A stretch of DNA of 9,952 nucleotides, taken from Stenotrophomonas sp. (GTDB taxonomy: Bacteria > Pseudomonadota > Gammaproteobacteria > Xanthomonadales > Xanthomonadaceae). The stretch covers positions 1 to 9,952 of the forward strand of contig DQIG01000170.1 of NCBI GenBank assembly GCA_003525885.1. Direction: 5' to 3'. The translations under genes were made by a program, and so were the position numbers. The notes under the pieces were generated by a model, which was given only the letters and a program-made list of their open reading frames with translations, was not told where the DNA came from and did no database searches. Position 1 is the first letter of the stretch. Each line of letters begins with the position of its first letter. Positions 7,094 through 9,952 of the stretch are shown one piece after another.

Positions 7094-7118
7094 TTGCGCC
7101 ACCATGTCCTGAAAACGC

Positions 7119-7149
7119 GGGCGCCGGGCCAGGATGGGCCCGGCCGCCC
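7119..7149 (+). other. long GC-rich hairpin between ftsZ and lpxC
   Basis: GGGCG-CCGGGCC (7119-7130) pairs with GGCCCGG-C-CGCCC (7137-7149). That gives 12 pairs around a 6-base AGGATG loop with one bulged C. It is the strongest stem in the window apart from the lpxC terminator. No U-tract follows on the plus strand. On the minus strand it would be followed by GCGTTTTC, a poor terminator tail, and I see no minus-strand gene to end here. Together with the stem at 7073-7093 it separates ftsZ from lpxC. Further on, TGCCGGTG occurs twice (7174-7181 and 7187-7194), and CTGGC/GCCAG (7202-7206, 7213-7217) make a short stem; I cannot assign a role to either. Confidence 0.55.
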
Positions 7150-7241
7150 TGCTTCACGCGCTTCCCAGCGGCGTGCCGGTGCGTCCTGCCGGTGGCTGTC
7201 ACTGGCGTTTCAGCCAGGGTAGGGGAGTGCGCGTGTTAATC

Positions 7242-7247
7242 TAATAT
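7242..7247 (+). promoter_or_regulatory. candidate -10 element of an lpxC promoter
   Basis: TAATAT at 7242-7247, inside the AT patch GTGTTAATCTAATATG of an otherwise GC-rich spacer, matches TATAAT at four of six positions. No good -35 is found 16-18 bases upstream (GTAGGG and neighbours). If used, transcription would start near 7254, leaving only about 15 bases before the lpxC ATG. Confidence 0.35.
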
Positions 7248-7268
7248 GTCACTTCCGGTCCATCCCCC

Positions 7269-8180
7269 ATGATCCAGCAACGCACCCTCAAGAACACGAT
7301 CCGCGCCACCGGCGTTGGCCTGCACAGCGGTGACAAGGTCTACATGACCCTGCGCCCGGCACCGGTCAACCATGGCATCGTGTTCCGCCGCGTGGACCTG
7401 GACCCGGTCGTGGAAGTGCCGGCCAAGGCCGAACTGGTCACCGAAGTGACCCTGTGCACCGGCCTGACCTGCAACGACGCCAAGATCCAGACCGTCGAAC
7501 ACCTGATGTCGGCGCTGGCCGGCCTGGGTGTGGACAACATCATCGTCGAACTGTCTTCGGCCGAGCTGCCGATCATGGACGGTTCGGCCGGCCCGTTCGT
7601 GTTCCTGCTGCAGTCGGCAGGCATCGTGGAACAGGATGCGCCCAAGCGCTTCATCCGCGTGCTGAAGTCCGTGGAAGTGACCGAGGGCGACAAGGTGGCC
7701 CGCTTCACCCCGTACGAGGGCTACAAGCTGGGCTTCACCATCCAGTTCGACCACCCGATGATCCCGGCCAAGCAGTCGCGCCAGGAAATCGAGTTCTCGA
7801 CGCTGGCCTACACCAAGGAAATTTCCCGCGCGCGCACCTTCGGTTTCATGCGCGACCTGGAATACATGCGCGAGCGCAACCTGGGCCTGGGCGGTTCGAT
7901 GGACAACGCCATCGTGCTGGACGAGTTCCGCGTGCTCAACGAAGACGGCCTGCGCTACGCCGACGAATTCGTGCGCCACAAGATCCTTGACGCCATCGGC
8001 GACCTCTACCTGGCCGGTGGCCAGGTGCTGGGCGCCTATGAGGGCTTCAAGTCCGGCCATGCGCTCAACAACAAGCTGGTGCGGGCCCTGATGGCCGACG
8101 CCAGCGCCTGGGAATGGGTCAGTTTCGACTCCCCGGCCACCCCGGATCCGGTGGAATATGCCACCCCGGCCTACGCCTGA
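7269..8180 (+). CDS. lpxC: LpxC, UDP-3-O-acyl-N-acetylglucosamine deacetylase
   Basis: This 303-residue cytoplasmic zinc amidase removes the acetyl group from UDP-3-O-acyl-GlcNAc, the committed step of lipid A synthesis. By comparison with E. coli LpxC (offset of one residue), the zinc ligands are His78, His237 and Asp241, and the catalytic residues are Glu77 (in TVEHL) and His264 (in KSGHALNN). The start region MIQQRTLKNTIRATGVGLHSG matches the family start, and an in-frame TAA at 7242-7244 with no start codon in between excludes a longer protein. The 15 bases before the ATG are pyrimidine-rich (CATCCCCC just upstream) and hold no Shine-Dalgarno, which is unusual here. A strong terminator follows 21 bases after the stop. 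In enterobacteria LpxC is degraded by FtsH via a C-terminal tail ending in hydrophobic residues; this tail ends YATPAYA and may differ. Confidence 0.98.
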   Translation: MIQQRTLKNTIRATGVGLHSGDKVYMTLRPAPVNHGIVFRRVDLDPVVEVPAKAELVTEVTLCTGLTCNDAKIQTVEHLMSALAGLGVDNIIVELSSAELPIMDGSAGPFVFLLQSAGIVEQDAPKRFIRVLKSVEVTEGDKVARFTPYEGYKLGFTIQFDHPMIPAKQSRQEIEFSTLAYTKEISRARTFGFMRDLEYMRERNLGLGGSMDNAIVLDEFRVLNEDGLRYADEFVRHKILDAIGDLYLAGGQVLGAYEGFKSGHALNNKLVRALMADASAWEWVSFDSPATPDPVEYATPAYA

Positions 8181-8200
8181 TTCCGTAGGTTGTTGAATTT

Positions 8201-8240
8201 AAAGACAAAAACGCCGCCTGCCAGGGCGGCGTTGTTGTTT
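8201..8240. terminator. bidirectional intrinsic terminator for lpxC and dciA
   Basis: AACGCCGCC (8210-8218), loop TGCCAG and GGCGGCGTT (8225-8233) form a perfect 9-bp stem. On the plus strand the stem runs into GTTGTTGTTT. On the minus strand it runs into TTTTTGTCTTT, an even better U-tract. It therefore ends the dcw/lpxC transcript and can also end the convergent dciA transcript, which would have a 3' untranslated part of about 230 bases. Confidence 0.93.
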
Positions 8241-8329
8241 CCGGCGCCAGCGTCGCATTCAGCGTGCTTGGAAGGCGTCAAGGCCGGTTCAAGGTCACGG
8301 TTTTGTGAACCTGTTGGATCGGAAGCCTG

Positions 8330-8362
8330 AATTTAACGAAGTTTTAACTCCAATCTAACGAC
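8330..8362 (+). promoter_or_regulatory. triple 11-base direct repeat, possible OmpR/PhoB-family site
   Basis: TTTAAC (8332-8337), TTTAAC (8343-8348) and TCTAAC (8354-8359) recur with a period of exactly 11 bases, about one helical turn. Aligned units are aaTTTAACgaa, gtTTTAACtcc and aaTCTAACgac. Response regulators of the OmpR/PhoB family bind direct half-sites spaced like this (Pho box, PmrA, CpxR boxes). The half-site sequence does not exactly match any box I know, so I cannot name the regulator. Confidence 0.45.
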
Positions 8363-8386
8363 AGGCCCCCGGATGGCAGCTAGGAT
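8358..8386 (+). promoter_or_regulatory. candidate plus-strand promoter downstream of the 11-base repeats
   Basis: ACGACA (8358-8363; four of six bases of TTGACA), a 17-base spacer and TAGGAT (8381-8386; four of six of TATAAT) make a plausible sigma-70 promoter. Its -35 touches the third TTTAAC-like half-site, the geometry of an activated promoter. A transcript starting near 8393 would run antisense through dciA towards the M23 gene at 8924. Each hexamer alone is weak, so this remains a prediction. Confidence 0.35.
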
Positions 8387-8461
8387 GCGACCCGGCCCCC
8401 GAAATGTTTCACGCCGTGGTGACACGCGCGACGGGGAGCGGAGCCGGATGCTCCGTTGCCA

Positions 8462-8911
8462 TCAGGACCGTTTCTTCGGCTTCGAGGGAATGTCCTGCAG
8501 GCAAGCCAAGGCGTCGCGTAGCCCTTTGTGCGTGGCGGCTGAAACTGCGTGGGGGCCATTCCGGTTGTCGATCGCTGGGGAGCGTGAGGGAGTGGTGGAC
8601 GCAGTCTTGATGGTCACCCTGGTGGCCTTCAGCCCGATGGAACGGGCCGCGTCGAGCAACTGGGCTTCGGCAAGCCGCAACTTGGCATGCCAGACCGGGG
8701 ACTCGACGAGAAAAACGAGGTGTTCCCCGTCCACATTGGCCAGCCGGCAACGGCTGCGCAGAGGTGGCGGCAACTGGGGGCGCAACTGACGGTCCAGCGC
8801 GTCGAGCCACAAGGCACGCCGCAGCGGGTTCCCGCTTTTGTCCGCCATCACCGCATCCAGCGCCGGTTTCGGCACTGACGCGGGGCGAACGCTGGATTTC
8901 GGCTCAGACAT
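8462..8911 (-). CDS. dciA: DciA (DUF721), replicative helicase operator
   Basis: This 149-residue protein resembles the DUF721 family, now named DciA. DciA binds the replicative helicase DnaB and helps load it in bacteria that lack DnaC or DnaI. The KH-like domain spans about residues 28-104, with NPLRRALWLDALDRQL, then the core strand pair and SPVWHAKLRLAEAQLL (71-86), the family's most recognisable piece (SP-W-x-x-x-LR). The last 45 residues are Ser/Pro/Lys-rich and probably disordered. The minus-strand ATG is at 8911-8909; the stop is at 8464-8462. Upstream there is only a weak SD (GTGAG five bases before the ATG). Its start lies 12 bases from the divergent M23 gene. As I recall, lpxC, a DUF721 gene and secA are also close together in Pseudomonas. 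The family call is good; the helicase role is known from relatives only. Confidence 0.82.
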   Translation of the reverse strand: MSEPKSSVRPASVPKPALDAVMADKSGNPLRRALWLDALDRQLRPQLPPPLRSRCRLANVDGEHLVFLVESPVWHAKLRLAEAQLLDAARSIGLKATRVTIKTASTTPSRSPAIDNRNGPHAVSAATHKGLRDALACLQDIPSKPKKRS

Positions 8912-8923
8912 GAAAACTCACTG
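8912..8923. promoter_or_regulatory. 12-base divergent junction between dciA and the M23 gene
   Basis: The two start codons face away from each other with only GAAAACTCACTG between them. Neither a promoter nor a full ribosome binding site fits in this gap. Promoters for both genes must lie inside the opposite coding sequence or further away, so the 5' ends of the two transcripts should overlap in antisense. Each start codon has at best a weak SD. Confidence 0.7.
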
Positions 8924-9880
8924 ATGGCATTCAAAAAGATCGTAATCAAAACGCGTGAAGGACAGGCCAAGGCGTCGCCGATCGCGCGTTTGCGGTTCTA
9001 TTTCGAGGACCGCCCCCGTGCCCTGCTGGGCAGCGTGCTCGGGGTAGGCTGCATTATCGGCCTTGCCGGCGGCATTGGCGCCAGCGCGCTGAATGATTCG
9101 CGCCTGCAGGCCAAGGTCGACCGCCAGGACGCGGAGCTGGCCAAGGTCAAGCGCGATGCGCAGACCCAGGTCAACGCGCTGGCCGCCCGCCTCGGCGAGC
9201 TGCAGGCCCAGGCCACCCGCCTCAACGCCCTCGGCGAGCGGCTGACCCAGATGGGCAAGCTGGAAGATGGCGAGTTCGACTTCAACGAGACCCCCGGCCT
9301 CGGTGACGGCGATGCCGGCGGCCCGACCAGCGACATCCCGGTCAAGGACGTCAACGCCGACTTACAGGTGCTGGAGCAGCGCTTCGCTGCTTCAGGTCGC
9401 CAGTTGTCGGTGATGGAATCGCTGATGTTCGACCACCAGCTGCAGCAGAACGCCGTGCCCTCGCGCATGCCGATCCGCAACAGCTACGTGACGTCCGGCT
9501 TCGGCACCCGTGCCGACCCGTTCGGCCGCGGTGCCGCCACCCACAAGGGCATGGACTTCCACGCCAAGGTCGGTGACCCGGTGATGGCCGTGGCCGAAGG
9601 CGTGGTCAGCTTCTCCGGCGTGAAGGGCGGCTACGGCAACGTGGTGGACGTCGACCACGGCAATGGCTATGTCACCCGCTACGCGCACAATTCGCGCCTG
9701 GTGGTGAAGGTCGGTGACCTGGTCCGTGCTGGCCAGGAAGTGGCCAAGGCCGGTTCCACCGGCCGTTCGACCGGTGCCCACGTGCACTTCGAGGTGTGGG
9801 AGAACGGCAACGTGGTCAACCCGCGCAAGTTCCTCGGCGACGGCGGCAACACGCCGGTCGGCCGGGTCAGCCGCGGCTGA
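8924..9880 (+). CDS. membrane-anchored M23 (LytM) metallopeptidase
   Basis: This 318-residue protein is a probable peptidoglycan endopeptidase acting in the periplasm. A basic N-terminus (about residues 1-32) is followed by one membrane segment (about 34-56, ALLGSVLGVGCIIGLAGGIG). Next comes a likely coiled coil (about 58-110, rich in Ala, Leu, Gln, Arg), an acidic Gly/Asp linker (112-135) and a C-terminal LytM domain (about 184-305). The domain begins with SYVTSGFGTRADPFG and keeps all zinc ligands and catalytic histidines: His207 and Asp211 (HKGMD), His255 (YAHNS), His286 and His288 (HVHFE). It is therefore expected to be an active enzyme rather than a degenerate EnvC/NlpD-type activator. 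The layout resembles MepM-like and Pseudomonas PA4404-type proteins, but I do not assign a symbol. ATG 8924 is the only sensible start, though its SD is poor. The neighbour to the right is likely secA, outside the window. Confidence 0.9.
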   Translation: MAFKKIVIKTREGQAKASPIARLRFYFEDRPRALLGSVLGVGCIIGLAGGIGASALNDSRLQAKVDRQDAELAKVKRDAQTQVNALAARLGELQAQATRLNALGERLTQMGKLEDGEFDFNETPGLGDGDAGGPTSDIPVKDVNADLQVLEQRFAASGRQLSVMESLMFDHQLQQNAVPSRMPIRNSYVTSGFGTRADPFGRGAATHKGMDFHAKVGDPVMAVAEGVVSFSGVKGGYGNVVDVDHGNGYVTRYAHNSRLVVKVGDLVRAGQEVAKAGSTGRSTGAHVHFEVWENGNVVNPRKFLGDGGNTPVGRVSRG

Positions 9881-9934
9881 TGCGGTAGACCCACGCTCCC
9901 GCGCCCATTGCGCTGCCTCTGTACTCCGGGGGCG

Positions 9935-9952
9935 GTAGTGCCGGCCGCTGGC
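9935..9952 (+). repeat. start of a SMAG/REP-like GTAG palindrome, cut by the window edge
   Basis: GTAG (9935-9938) is followed by TGCCGGCC, GCT and GGC, the head, left arm, loop and first bases of the right arm of a palindrome that runs out of the window. GTAG-headed imperfect palindromes are the SMAG family of repetitive extragenic elements of Stenotrophomonas maltophilia. The position, just after a stop codon and between genes, is typical. A second GCGGTAG at 9882-9888, followed by ACCCACGC, may be a decayed partner. Confidence 0.65.

Larger units (their letters stand above)
8241..8461. other. non-coding stretch between the terminator and the dciA 3' end
   Basis: I find no believable gene in these 221 bases. 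They hold: a weak dyad GGTTCA (8286-8291)/TGAACC (8306-8311); a triple 11-base direct repeat with a promoter-like sequence (8330-8386, listed separately); a near-perfect dyad GTTTCAC (8406-8412)/GTGACAC (8419-8425); and a hairpin CGGAGC (8439-8444)/GCTCCG (8450-8455) just beyond the dciA stop that has no U-tract. An open plus-strand frame from 8373 continues antisense to dciA and looks like a shadow of it. Confidence 0.6.

Noticed and set aside
5324..7105. A 593-codon minus-strand frame opposite ftsA and ftsZ
   Set aside because: It has His/Gly/Ala-rich composition typical of an antisense shadow in GC-rich DNA, with no domain recognised.
8286..8311. Dyad GGTTCA/TGAACC as a possible regulator site or terminator
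   Set aside because: A 6-base match with a 14-base loop is weak and has no U-tract or nearby start site to support it.
8373..8789. A 138-codon plus-strand frame antisense to dciA
   Set aside because: It has no SD and its composition is a shadow of dciA. The minus-strand DUF721 features are clear, so I treat any RNA here as non-coding.
1..9952. CRISPR arrays, tRNA or rRNA genes, insertion sequences, toxin-antitoxin or phage genes
   Set aside because: I looked for regularly spaced repeats, RNA gene signatures and mobile-element genes and saw none. The window is a core, conserved gene cluster.

Overview
This GC-rich window carries most of the division and cell wall (dcw) gene cluster of a gammaproteobacterium of the Xanthomonadaceae, most likely Stenotrophomonas. 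The gene order ftsW-murG-murC-ddlB-ftsQ-ftsA-ftsZ-lpxC and the protein motifs show the cluster directly. The genus call rests on the Xanthomonas-like protein texture and on an 18-base start of a palindrome with a GTAG head at the right edge. That palindrome resembles the SMAG repeats known from S. maltophilia. The genus is an inference; no database was searched.

Layout. Positions 1-158 are the last 51 codons of ftsW. From there to 5657, six junctions are tied by 4-base start/stop overlaps (ATGA or GTGA): ftsW/murG, murG/micro-ORF, micro-ORF/murC, murC/ddlB, ddlB/ftsQ and ftsQ/ftsA. The chain then breaks. A 170-base spacer with a short hairpin and a C/A-rich, G/T-poor leader precedes ftsZ (5828-7063). 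A 205-base spacer with two strong GC hairpins and a promoter-like AT patch precedes lpxC (7269-8180). A strong intrinsic terminator at 8201-8240 closes the run and can work in both directions.

Beyond the terminator, dciA (DUF721, the replicative helicase operator) lies on the minus strand (8462-8911). A membrane-anchored M23 peptidase gene diverges from it (8924-9880), with only 12 bases between the two start codons. The order lpxC, dciA, M23 peptidase and then, presumably, secA outside the window is one I recall from Pseudomonas.

The genes work together as follows. MurC, Ddl and MurG make the lipid II precursor of peptidoglycan. FtsW uses it for septal glycan synthesis, FtsQ links the divisome across the membrane, and FtsA tethers FtsZ filaments to the membrane. 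LpxC commits the cell to lipid A synthesis, DciA serves chromosome replication, and the M23 enzyme probably trims peptidoglycan in the periplasm.

I see no new multi-gene system. The interesting signals are regulatory and small: a 15-codon ORF wedged between murG and murC; the ftsZ leader; an lpxC start with no Shine-Dalgarno; a triple 11-base direct repeat next to a promoter-like sequence that would read antisense through dciA; and the 12-base divergent junction.
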